From Funneliformis mosseae (Eukaryota > Glomeromycota > Glomeromycetes > Glomerales > Glomeraceae), in NCBI GenBank assembly GCA_910592005.1, contig CAJVPP010000009.1, forward strand, positions 1-64,000: DNA of 64,000 nucleotides. The letters are read 5' to 3'. The notes beneath the pieces are model-generated. The model did no database searches and was not told the DNA's origin. It was given only the letters and a program-made list of their open reading frames with translations. A program made the position numbers and the translations under genes. Numbering within the stretch: the first letter of the stretch is position 1; every line of letters starts with the position of its first letter. This document shows, piece by piece, positions 11,921-23,841 of the stretch.

Positions 11921-12899
11921 GTTTGTTTATTTGGATGAGAAATATAATGGCTTTTCTTGTTCAAATTACTGCTACACGACATTACAGCAAATCTGTATTT
12001 TACAGCGTTGGCGTAATATTTTTGCAACATTGCCAACGTTCGAGATTTGATTACTGATTTATTTTAAGGATACAGTGTGATTGTTAATCCTTCATCGACA
12101 GTTAGCAGAAACCGTTCCAATCCATTCATTTTTGACGAATTTGAAATTATCCTATAGAGATTGGAAATCTACATTAATTGAATTGAAAATAAAAATAAAA
12201 TAAAAAGATTATTAGAATAATTACCTGTTAATCGATAAACTTGACATTTATCATTGCGAAAATTCTGACAACCCACGGATTTTGTTATTTTAGTAAACGG
12301 TCTTCAAATAAATTGAATGACGCAGCAGTTTTAATCTCTTGATTCCATCCAACGAACTGAATCCTACTATGGAACAGTCGGCTGCAGTTTAATATAAAAT
12401 ATTGTTAGGAATTTTTTAATTATTACCGTTTAGTGATTTGATTAGTAAAATTGATTTATTCTGTATTAAGTTATCCAATTTTGTTTCAAAAATTAATGGC
12501 CGATCGACTTGGCAATATTTATACGGTTCTACAATGATATCTTGTAATAATAATAATAATAATAATACAAATCAAAATCTAAACAAAATATTGCAACAAA
12601 ACATTAAAACGGGTTGTATCTATTTTAGTTTGAAACTTTTTTTATATGAAGAAAATCAAATGACCAGATTAATAATTATGCATGCGGGCTCGGCCCGTAA
12701 AGGTACGTTCTGCGAATATTCATTCGGTTAATCGAAAGGTTTAATAATAATATTTGATCCGAAAGGAACCCGAACAATATAAACTTAACTTATTGTTATT
12801 GAAAAGAATTTTATATTTATTGGTATAAGATAGTTAATCATCTTGTTATTCAAGATGGTTTAATGCATTTTACTAGATACCATTTAAAAGTCTAAAAAA
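11921..12899. other. Intergenic region with (AAT)n microsatellite
   Basis: A perfect AAT microsatellite of about seven units lies near 12547-12567. A frame at 12438-12731 includes this tract but begins with TTG and is not supported. Nothing else recognised. Confidence 0.35.
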
Positions 12900-13561
12900 C
12901 TATAAACTATAAGGTCCAAATAAAAAAAAAGGGAGTTGCATAAATTTTATTATCACGTGCTTAATCATATGATTTATATTTTTTTACACATTTGTTAACG
13001 TTAACGTTAATAATTCATATGATTTTACTTTGATATAAGATGTAAACTATAAATTATAATTTTACATTCATAATTTTTAACTGTATAATTAGAAATTATA
13101 TTATTAATTCTTTTAAATATATTTTATAATAGGATTTTTAAATTAAATATTTTTTTTTCTTATTTATATTCTTGTAAATAAAATTGCAGATTAGTTAAAA
13201 TTGGTTTTCTTATAAATAATTTTTATAATTTTACTTAATTAAATATAATTAACACTTTACATTCTTATGACTATTTAAATTTTATTAACTAATTTAAATA
13301 ATATATATTTATATCAAATCTTTTGTCTTTATTCTCTTTTAAAATTATCTGCTTTAATTATTAAATATTTTACTTCTTTTAATTTGAATATTATTGTATT
13401 ATAAAATAAATATTCATTCTAATAATCTTTCAGATATTCATATATTTATTTTTTATAAATCTTAATTATTGAAAATTTAACTTATTATATCTAAAATTAT
13501 TTAAATATTTAATTTTTTACTACTTAGAATTTCAGATAAATAGTAAAATATGAATGTTTTA

Positions 13562-13692
13562 CATAAAAGAAAGAAAACTAGCAAAAAAATTTTTTTTAAG
13601 TTTAATATCAAATCTGAATTTATTTACTAAAAAAAAATATTATTTAGCTTATAAAATAAAAAAAGTTTTTTTGCTAGCTTTTTCCTTTTTAT
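13562..13692. repeat. Miniature inverted-repeat element, family B, copy 1
   Basis: About 130 bases bounded by inverted repeats: the left arm contains ACTAGCAAAAAAATTTTTTT and the right arm, read on the other strand, contains GCTAGCAAAAAAACTTTTTT. The core includes an AGTAAATAAATT-type word seen again at 20.0 kb and 25.9 kb. Size and structure fit a non-autonomous DNA transposon (MITE). Target duplication not resolvable in this AT background. Confidence 0.5.
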
Positions 13693-13769
13693 TATAAAGC
13701 ATTTATATAATATATAAATTTTAATATACTTAATTATATATATATTTTAAAATATTAATAAATTATTCC

Positions 13770-14560
13770 TTAGATTATAAAGGTTTACAAGCAAATTTGT
13801 CTACTTATTACTATAAATTTCCTTCTAATTTACTTTATGAAAAATTAAAATTTTTTTTTAAATTAATTTTATAAATATGTATTATATTATAATAATTTTT
13901 ATTTTTTTAATTATATAATAAATAATTTACAGTTACTTATAAGCTAAAAATTTATAACTTTTAAAAAAATTATAAATTAAAAATTTTCATCATTGATCTT
14001 TAATAACCTTATTGACATTTACATTTAGTAATATTAAGCATAATAGAATATTGTAAAATTTATCATAAAAAATAACTTTAATTATTATACTTTTATAATT
14101 TACTAAGAAATTTTATGACTTTTATTAGTAGTAAAGTGATTCAATTAATTTGCAAACATATAAATTTTAAAGAATTTTTTAAAAATTATTATAATAAATT
14201 TTTTAAAACTTAAATTTAAAAATTAAATTATTTACAAAATATCTTATTAACTTAAAATTTCTTATAATAAAATTAATAAAATATATATTAAACTATATTT
14301 TTTATATAATTATTATATGGGAAATAGTCAGTAGAAAAGGGGAAAATTCACTTTTTAGTCAAAAATTTTTTTATTGGTTCACTTTGCTGATCATGATCAT
14401 GTAAATAAAACTAGCTTAATAACTAAAATTACTCAAAGTTTGTAGATTTTCTCTTTTCTATTGATTGTCTCTTATATTACTAAAATTGATATTTAAATAT
14501 TTTATTAAAAAAAAATAACCCATTTTTTAAGTTTGCAGGCAAATTTGCCTGCTAGACAAT
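13770..14560. repeat. Inverted-repeat element, family P, copy 1
   Basis: Left end near 13780 reads GTTTACAAGCAAATTTGTCT and right end near 14535 carries the perfect palindrome CAGGCAAATTTGCCTG. The roughly 450-base left arm is closely similar to 34590-35040 over its whole length, and the right part to 39340-39510, so the two loci are copies of one family. Copy 1 has about 180 extra bases at about 14320-14500 (with AGTCAGTAGAAAAGGGGAAA text) that copy 2 lacks. Confidence 0.6.
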
Positions 14561-14754
14561 TTAAGGTCCTATTTCATTAAATTGTAAGTGTATTTAATTA
14601 TATATTTTAAATTATTCCATTTCTATTATATAATTAATATAATTATTTTTTATATAAATTTAGCTAATATTAATTATTACAAAGAATTTAAAAATATATA
14701 TTATACTGAAACAACTGAATAATTTTGTTCTATATTAATAGTAATTATGAAAAA

Positions 14755-15205
14755 TGCAGAAAGAGCATCAGCAATTATTTTGTTAAATAATAAAGTTTGA
14801 GAAGTTATTCAATGCTTTCAATGTAGAAAGTTCTAGTGTCTTTATAGTGAAAAAGCATTAACAATAATATAAAAATCTCAATTTTTAGCATATTACAATA
14901 AATGGGATTATAATTGCAGATTATCTTTGGTATCTGAAGATTATGCATTATATAATATCTTATTTGTATATAAAAAAATCATATATGAATTACCAATAGA
15001 ATTAGCTTACTATTTATCACGAAAGAATCTTATACCTATATATTATTAGTGTAAATATAATCAAAAATTAGTAGACATTCTAACATATATAAATCAAAAT
15101 ATATATTTGTATTTTCTTTATGTAATATATGTCAAACTGTAGGAAATAATTTTTTTAGAAGAGTTGAAATTAAAATTAATAATCAAAAAAGAAAAAAAAT
15201 TAATT
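14755..15205 (+). pseudogene. Decayed coding remnant with CxxC zinc-type motifs
   Basis: One forward frame reads through as protein-like text with a few stops: VIQCFQCRKF, then a TAG, then CLYSEKALT, followed by AYYNKWDYNCRLSLVSEDYA and ELPIELAYYLSRKNLIPIYY, again ending in a TAG before CKY. After one frameshift near 15120 it continues CNICQTVGNNFFRRVEIKIN. Pairs of CxxC suggest a zinc-binding domain, as in N-terminal regions of fungal transposon proteins. Stops fall where Trp would fit (TGA near 14798, TAG near 14834 and 15047). Family not identified. Confidence 0.45.
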
Positions 15206-15409
15206 ATATATAGTATTAGAATACTAATAATAATTTGTATAAAATAATAAAATAAATAAAATAAAATTTTAATATACAAAAATATATTAAATAGTAAATA
15301 TAATTCTGGCTGAAATTATGTTTGTTTAAATCACTTATTGTTGTTCAACTCCCTTCATTTTCCTTCTTCTCTTAAAATTATAAGTCTATATATTATATTA
15401 AACATACTT

Positions 15410-15760
15410 TTTACTTAGTCTAACTTAAACATATTCTAAATATAATTTAATTATAATCATAATTATATTTCATTTTAATCTTAATCTAAATATAAGTTGA
15501 ATCTAACTTAATTATTTTCTTAACATATTTCAAATTTAATCTAATTATATTCTAAAAATAATCTAAACTAATATTATCTATATTCTAAACTTGTTACAAA
15601 AATTATCTAATTCTAATTTAATTATCTCTTAAACTTAATCTAATCATAATCTGATTTTAATTCTAATTCAATTTGAATTTGACTCTAAATTTATTTTAAA
15701 TATAATATGAACTTAACCTAAACTAATTTAATTATATAAAAAGTTTACTATAAAAATTGA
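15410..15760. repeat. Degenerate period-6 tract, C/T strand (TAATCT-like)
   Basis: Words such as TAATCT, AATTCT and TTCTAA recur with an approximate six-base period, for example around 15630-15690. They differ from one another mostly by C/T transitions. This is the strand-reversed counterpart of the TTARRR tract at 20280-20560. Confidence 0.4.
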
Positions 15761-16504
15761 AATACAAATATAATAAATCATATAAAAGAATTTCTAGAAA
15801 AACAGGTTCTAAGAAAATTTGAAAATTATGTATTTTAATCTAATAATTTCAAAAACTAAATATAATAAAAATCTAAATTTTATTAAAAAAATTTTCAAAA
15901 TCTAATTTTTTTAATAATTAACTCATTTGATCTATAATATATATTAATAATAAATCTTCTATATGTAAACTAGTTTAATTTTAATCTAAAATAAACCCAA
16001 TTTTATTTAATCAAATATAAATTTAATTTAAATCTGTCTTTAGTCCAATTATAATCTAAATTATAATCTTTTACAATAAAAAAGAAGAAAATTACTAAAA
16101 AAAATTTTTTTACTTTATAAGTATAATCAACATTAAAAAAATTAGATATATGAAAAATTAGCCTAAAATTATTCTAAAATCAGCAAATTATCAAAAAATT
16201 TGATTAACCGATTAATATACATTAATAATTAATCAAATTCATTTAAAATTTAAATTATTTTATTTATAGCTGATTGATATACATTAAGAATCAACTAAAA
16301 ATTCAACCTATTTTATTTATAGTTAATTGATATCTGATTTATATTTGATTAATATAGATTAAAATTCAGTTAAAATTAAAGATAATGTTACAACTAGTTA
16401 TAAGTATGTGATGCTTATTTGTTATTAGTTGCAATTAGTTACAGTACTATCTTTAGTTAAAATATATTAAAATAAATAAAATTTGGAAAAAAATATACCA
16501 GTTA

Positions 16505-17090
16505 TTGATACTTTATAGCATAGTTGGTATTTGATGTTGGTCAAGCCTAATTTTTTAGCTATTGGCTGATTTGGCCAATTGGCTAAAATCAGCTGCCAAA
16601 TCACTAATTGGCCAAATGTCACATGATTTTATCAATTTTGGTCGCGGTTTATTTGCAAATTATAAATTATTGAATTTACTGCAAAATTGCAAAAAAAAAC
16701 TTGATGTTTCCAATGTTCAGGACAATTAAATTTCTTGCAAAATAGCAAAAAATAATACCTCTAATATTCAGGATGTTTAGGATGTTTAAAATTGCAAAAA
16801 TTGATATCTCTTACGTTCAGAACATTAAAATTCTTACAAAATAAAACGTTTCAAACGTCAGAAGTATTAATTTTTGCAATTTTTAATGTTCTGAATATCA
16901 GAAGTATTAAATTTTTTTTTGTAATCAACTAATTATATTTCTGTTTTATTTGTGAGCTATTATATAAAAAAAATTTTTTGGCCGGTCAAACTTAAAATAA
17001 AATTTGGTTATTTTAGCTGCAACCAAAAAGCCAAATAGTTATAGTCAAATACTGACTAAATGGCTAAATGCCAATACTACTTTATAGAAT
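16505..17090. repeat. Miniature inverted-repeat element of about 580 bp
   Basis: Ends are inverted copies: left TATAGCATAGTTGGTATTTG near 16513, and right, read on the other strand from about 17085, TATAAAGTAGTATTGGCATT. The interior holds repeated GCAAAATTGCAAAAA, GTTCAGGA and GAAGTATTAA words in both orientations and unusually many G/C bases for the desert (TTGGCCAATTGGC, GGTCGCGG). No coding capacity; MITE-like. Confidence 0.5.
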
Positions 17091-17149
17091 TAATAATCAA
17101 ATTAATTTCTAAAAGATTCAGTTTAATCTGAATTATATATTTTAAATAA

Positions 17150-18500
17150 TAATTTTAAATCATTTTAATTAAATGACATTTATTATTCTAAAGAAATGAT
17201 AATTTAAACCATTTTTAAACAATGATTCTTTTATTTTTCTAACTAAAAATAAGTATAAAATTATTCAATTAAAAATTTTATATTGTTCTAATTAAATGAA
17301 AATTAAAAAATCATTTGATTGAATGATTATATTATTTCAATTGAATAATTAAAAAATTATTTAATTAGAATGATTTGTATCATTATAACTAAATGATAAC
17401 TAAAAAATTATTCTAACTGAATAAAAATTAAAAATTATTTAATTAGAATAATTATATCATTTTAATCAAATGATAAAAAAATTGTTCAATTAGAATGATT
17501 GTATTATTTCAACTTAATAATAACTAAAAAATTATTCAATTGGAATAATTCTTTATCATTCTAATTAAACAATAATTGAATTATCATTTCAGTTAAATGA
17601 TAGTTTATTATTTGACTAAAACGATTTTTCATCTTAGTTAAATGATAATTTAATTATTTAACTAAAACAATAATTTAATTGTTCAATAAAATGATTTTTT
17701 TATTGTTTTAGAATAATAGTTTAATTATTTAACTAAAATAATTTTTTTATTATTTAACTAAAACAATGTATTATTATTTTAAAAGAACAATTTTTATATT
17801 ATTTATTTGAAATGATAATTCTATTATTCTAATTGAATGATTTTTATATCATTCATTTTGAAATAATATTTTTATTAAACTAAATAAATGATTTTTTTAT
17901 CATTTGTTTAAAATGATAATTTCTATCATTCTAATTAAATGATTCTTTATCATTTTTTTATAATAATAATTTCTATTATTCTAATTAAATGATTCTTTTA
18001 TCATTCTTTTAAAATGATATTTCTATTGTTTTAATTAAACAATCTTTTATTATTCTTTTAGAATAATATTTTATTGTTTTAATTGAACAATTTTTTATCA
18101 TTCTTTTAAAATAATATTTTTAATTTTTTAATCCAACAATTTTTTATTATTTTTGAAATGATAATTTCTATTATTTTAATTGAATAATTGTTGTATCATT
18201 AATTAAAACAATCTTTTATTATTTTAAATGAATAATTCTTTATCATTTATTTGAAACAATTTTTTATCATTTTTTTATAAAAATAAATCTATTATTTCAA
18301 ATAAATAATTCTTTTATTGTTCACTTAAAATAATAATTTTAGTATTTTAAATGAATGATTCTTTTATTGTTTATTTAGAATGATAATTTCTATTGTTTCA
18401 AATGAATGATTCTTTTATCATTTATTTAAAATAATGTATTTATTATTTTAATTGAATAATTTTTTATAACATTCTTTTAAAATAATATATTTATTATTTA
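17150..18500. repeat. Quasi-palindromic AT minisatellite
   Basis: About 1.35 kb of imperfect units of roughly 20-35 bases built from AATGATTCTTTTATCATT and its variants, where each unit is nearly self-complementary (AATGAT ... ATCATT). The left part is A-rich on the plus strand and the right part T-rich, so the array as a whole also has inverted symmetry. No coding potential. Confidence 0.6.
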
Positions 18501-18799
18501 TATGAACTGAACTTTCAAATTAAACTAAAATTTTCTCATAATTTGATATTACTTTACTAAAATAATATCAAATATTAAGAGAACTTGTAAAATTAAAAGG
18601 ACAATTTTATTTTAATAGATTGTTTATAATTTACTTTAAATTTTTTATTAATTTAATATATTATTTGAGTTTATTCTGATATATATCAAAATATTTATAT
18701 AAATAAGCTTAATTTTTTTACTTTTTAAAAAATAATTTTAACTCAAACTTTATTTTTTTACAATCATTTCTAAATTTTCTCTTTTTTTTACATGTCACC

Positions 18800-19345
18800 A
18801 AAATACTAATAAAAAATCATCTTAAGAACAAAAAAAACATAAGTTAAATTTTATCAATTAATTAATCAACTTTTCAAATAATAAACTGATTTTTTTTACT
18901 TTTATAATAAAACAAACTAAAAAACATTATTAACTATTAAATTAGATGAAAAAAAGCCAAAAATTAAGTTAAATTTTAATCAACTTTTCAATTAATAGAC
19001 TGATTTTTACTTTTTATAATAAAATATGCCTTTAATTATTAAAATCAGATAAAGAAAAATTGAACTTAAATTAAATTTTAATTAACTTTTCAAATAATAA
19101 ACTATTTTTTTTATTTTTTATAATAAAAACATATCTTTAACTATTAAAATTAAATGAAAAAAAACTGAAATTTAAGTTAAAATTTAGTCAATTTTTTAAT
19201 AATAATCTGATTTTTTTACTTTCTATAATATTATAAAATTTTCTTTAACTATTAAAATTAAATAAAAAAAAAGCTTAAGTTGAATTTTATAAATTAATTA
19301 ATTAATTTTTCAAATAATATACTGATTTTTTTTATTATTTTATTT
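18800..19345. repeat. Tandem array, unit about 105-114 bp
   Basis: The phrase CAACTTTTCAAATAATAAAC followed by CTGATTTTTTTACTTTTTAT recurs with variants at 18871, 18985, 19087, about 19193 and 19307, giving spacings of 114, 102, about 106 and about 114 bases. A second conserved phrase, ACTATTAAAATTAAATGAAA, sits mid-unit, and TTAAGTTAAATTTTA closes it. About four to five copies, diverged by substitutions and small indels. Confidence 0.7.
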
Positions 19346-19989
19346 ATTATTTTTACATTTTTTAGATGATTTCAAAGAATATTTAAAAGGAAAATAGATT
19401 ATATATATATTATTTTATTCTTTTTATAATAATGACTATATTATGATAATGAATATTTAGGATAATTTTAAGGGATTTTGAAAGAAAATAAATTATATTT
19501 TATTATTATTTTATTATTTTGTATAATTTTTTTCATTTTTTACTTTTATTTTTTATTAAGAAATTAATCAGTAAATTTTAATATTTTTGTTACATTTTTG
19601 CAAATTTATATTAGGTTTTTATTATTAATATTTAATAAATTTAATAAATAAAATGTATTGATTTTATATGCTTATTTGACTAAATTAATGTTAAATTAAT
19701 ATTTATTTTAAACTAATTTATGATTCTTTAAATTCTAAATTAATGCTAAATTGATGTTGAATTGAAACTAATTTTAGATTAATTTATAGTTATTTAAATT
19801 CTAAATTAATGTCAAATTTCTTGTATGATTGGAGTTATTCAGTAATATTTTAGGCTGATTTATAATCTGAATTTAAATTCTGAATTAATGCTATATATTT
19901 AGAAGACAATCAAAAAATATAACTAATCAGCTATAAATAATATCAAAATAGCTTAAATTAACCATTCAATTTTCTAGTCAATTTGAATT

Positions 19990-20095
19990 ATTTTGATTAG
20001 TAAAGCTAAATATTATTTTTTTAGTAAATAAATTTAGAATTAATATTAATCCAAAAAAATTTTTTAATAGTTTTTCTCTTTTACTACAAAGTGCC
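19990..20095. repeat. Family B miniature element, partial copy
   Basis: AAGCTAAATATTATTTTTTT, then AGTAAATAAATTTAGAATTA, ending ATAGTTTTTCTCTTTTACTA. This matches most of copy 1 (13562-13692) read on the opposite strand and the right part of copy 2 (25884-26003). A further single arm lies at about 16080-16125. Confidence 0.45.
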
Positions 20096-20279
20096 TATAT
20101 ATTAAATCAAATTAAAATAAAACAATTAATAAAAAATTAAATTTACAATTAATTAAAAAAATTAAAAAAATGCTAATAAGCTATCATTATAAATAATTTT
20201 ATAGATTATTTTATAATTATAATAATTATAATAAGTAATATAATAATTAGATAGAATTTTATTATTAAATAAATAAGTA

Positions 20280-20560
20280 TTTAAATTTAAATTAGTATTA
20301 TAGTTAAAATTAGAGTTATAGAAAAAATTAGAGTTAAAATTAGGATTAAAGTTAAAATTAATGTTAAAGTTAGCATTAAATTAGGTTATTTATATATAAA
20401 TTATTATTTATAAGTTAGTGTTAGAATTAAAATTAAAGTTAGAATTAGATAATTTATAAAAATAACTTATATAAATTAGTATTAAAGTTAAAATTAAGAT
20501 TAGAATTAAAGTTAAGATTAAACATTTATAAAAATACCAAATATAAGTTATAAATAGATT
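20280..20560. repeat. Degenerate period-6 tract, A/G strand (TTARRR-like)
   Basis: Successive hexamers such as TTAGAG, TTAAAA, TTAGGA, TTAAAG, TTAATG and TTAGCA run for most of about 280 bases with short interruptions. Nearly all units are explained as TTAGGG-type hexamers altered by G-to-A transitions, but an original TTAGGG array is inference. Confidence 0.45.
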
Positions 20561-21965
20561 AGAATTAGGATTAATTATTTAAATATTATTATTTATTTTA
20601 AATTTATTTTTTTATGTTATAATAATAACTAAAGTATTTTTTAATAAAATTACTAATTAAAATATTTTAATATTATATAATTTTTTAAAAATTTACAAAT
20701 ATTTAATATAATTATATTTTATTTTTATAATAAATAATAATATATTATATCTAATAATTAATAAAATTAATATATAGTCTTATTTTATGTTTTATTATTA
20801 AAATATAATTAAAAAATTTTATTTTTATAGTCATATTTTATAATTGTTATCTAATATAAATTATTTTAAATATATGATTATAGAGAAAGTTAATTATAAT
20901 ATTAATTTAATTTTTTTTTTAGTAGTAATTTTGATTAATCTAAAGTTATAATATTTTATCTAAAATACTATCTGAAAATAAATTTACCAGTTTTTAAAAA
21001 AATAATTATTATTATTTTTTTTAAATAAAATTTTAGTATCTAATTGTCTAATCATTATTAATAATACATTCTTCCATTTTTTGAGATATACTATTAATTA
21101 ATTTTAAATAAGTTCCTTGTGAAATTTTTTCTATTCTTCTTTTAGTTATATTTCTAAATTCTTAAGATTTTTAGAAAAATCTAAGTGATTAAATAATAAA
21201 TGCTCAAGAATAATTTTTATAAAAAATGTGATCACCATTATCACTGATTTTACTAATATTATAATTTTCATAGTTTATTTAATATATTTATTTATATTAT
21301 TATTATTATTATATTTATTAATTTTATTATATTAGTTATCATTTTATTATAGTTGTATTTATATAAACATTATTTTAATAAAAGGATAAAACAATTCAAT
21401 AAAGTATAATCTTAATAATATAAAACTTATATTTATTAATATCTATTTTCTTAAAATATAAATTATTAATAAAGATATCTAACCCTTCAATTTAATTAAT
21501 TCATGTTTATTTTTTTTATAGTAAACTTATTATTAATAAATATGTTTTATTATTCTAATAATGTAGTATTTAAACTTAACAATGTAAAAGATAGAATAAT
21601 TATTAATAATAGTTACATTATTTAAAAAATGATAATTAATACAATCCTCAAATCTTAAGTTTTTTAAAATGATAATAATAAAAAAGGTCTATTGATTTTC
21701 AAAATACTTTTTTCTAATATATTTTCAATTTCTTTTTTAAGAAATTCTTTTTTAATAATATTTAATCTATATGAATAATATACTATAAGTTTATTGTTAA
21801 ATTATAAAGGTATTTAGTAATAATATATAATGTTTATCTAATGTTAATTCTACTAGTAAAAAACTACTTCTTTTTAAGTAGTAATAAAATAATATATTTT
21901 GTTTAAAGTTCAAAAAGATTTTTTTATTGACTATATATAATTCTTAAATATTAAAAATCTTATTA

Positions 21966-22135
21966 CAATCAACTCTTATTATAATGAATTCTATATTCTA
22001 GATCTCAATTTCGCTATAAGGTTATAGTATAAATTTAAGAGATTTGATTGGTCAATTCACTATAATAAGAGTATTTTATTATATTTGTTCAAAAAAATTT
22101 TTATATTAAGAGTTCATTATATTAAGAGTTGACTA
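21966..22135. mobile_element. 170 bp TA-flanked MITE (mariner/pogo-like ends)
   Basis: Left end CAATCAACTCTTATTATAAT and right end, read on the other strand, TAGTCAACTCTTAATATAAT are inverted copies, flanked by TA on both sides (21964-21965 and 22136-22137). The arrangement CA(G)TC(G)ACTCT..TTATAA..GAA with TA duplication is typical of Tc1/mariner/pogo-type ends with CpG sites lost. No transposase inside. Confidence 0.6.
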
Positions 22136-23841
22136 TATATAAACTATAAATATATTTGATTTGTTTTAATTATCTTATTCTATAGAGTAATTAAAATTAG
22201 TTTTTAATCATTATAGTTAGAGAAAATATCATCATCTTTTGATTCAATATTATAAAAATCAGTTTTTCTTAGAAGTTTATTTTTATATTTCTTTAAATTT
22301 TCATTATTTATTATATTAAACAAAATTCTAAAAAAGTATTAATATTTTTTAATACATTTTATGAAAAATTCTATAAGCTGATTATTGATTTTTAATCTAC
22401 TTTTACCTTGATTAAAAATATTTTGACATCAAAGGTTTTTAAACTAATTAATTTTTAATAATAAAGTATTTTAAAATTATTTAATGAGTTAAGATTATTT
22501 GTAAATAAACATTTTGAATAATTAAGGGTGTATTAATAATTATTTTAAGGATTTTTTTTATTGATTATTTGCAATAATAATCATTATATTAGAAGAATTA
22601 TTCAGTTTTAGTTTTAAGTCTAAAATTATTTCAACTATATTTATTTTATATTTAATTATACATATTATTATTGTATATTATTATTATCATTAATATAAGT
22701 TTAGGTTAAATTAATATTGACTTCTTTTTTAGCTTTCTCAATTTTTGCTTTAATTGTTTAAGGTATTAAAAAATTATTTAAATATTATATAAATATTATA
22801 TCTTTTTAAATCTTAATTATATTATAATTTTATTTCTAATATGATTATAAAAATCTTAAAATATAAACTTTAGATAATAATAAAGTTGTATATTTTTTAT
22901 ATTTAGCTTAAAAGTTCTCATTAGGCTACATATATCTTTTTTTCAATTTTTTATCATATTTACATTTCTAGAATAAAGCTTTATTAAAATTTAAAATTAG
23001 ACTTTCTTTGTTATTTTATTTTAATAATTACATAAAAGTATTCTTCTTTTCTATAATTATAACAAATTAAAGATTATTATATAAACTTATTATTATTTAT
23101 AGTATTTGTAATATTATGATTATATAATTATTGCTTAGATTTATTTTAGTGATTTTAAGTTTTAGTTAGGTTTGTAGATAATTAGATTACTTATTATTAA
23201 AAAAGTTTGATTTGATTGGTTATTATTTATTATTGTTAGATAAGTTAAGTTATAGAAATTCAGTTTCTATTTTTTTAGCTTTTTATATAATAGTATCTAA
23301 TATATTAGAACTATATTTTATAAATATAGTTATTAGTTAAAATTGTAATTTTTACATAAATTTTCTAATTCTATAATTTTATTTAAATTTTTTATTAGGG
23401 TTGACTTTACTCATTAAAATTTTGAACTTTAAAATGTATTTACTAACTGTTTAATTAAATAATTATTAAAGCATATATAATTCTGATATTTATTTATTTT
23501 CATAGTAGTATTTGCAAATTGTTTAGTAAATTTAGTTACAACTAGTTAAACTTTTAATATTATCCTAATTATTAATATTTACATAATTTTCTTTATATCA
23601 TTTGATAGCAGCATCTTTTAAATATTCTACAACTATTTAGTATTTTTAATTATATTATCATTAATCTGCAATAGTAGCTTATTCTAAAGTCATAATCTAT
23701 TTATATAAATCTTTATAATTTAGACTATAAAAGTTACTAAGTTTAATAATATTTAATTTTCTATTTGTTATTATAGTATTAATAGGATCTTTAGAGCTAT
23801 TCCCTAAAAAGTAATTATCATTTGTTATAATAATGTAATTA

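Noticed and set aside
12438..12731. 97-codon forward frame containing poly-Asn
   Set aside because: It begins with TTG and the Asn run comes from an AAT microsatellite.
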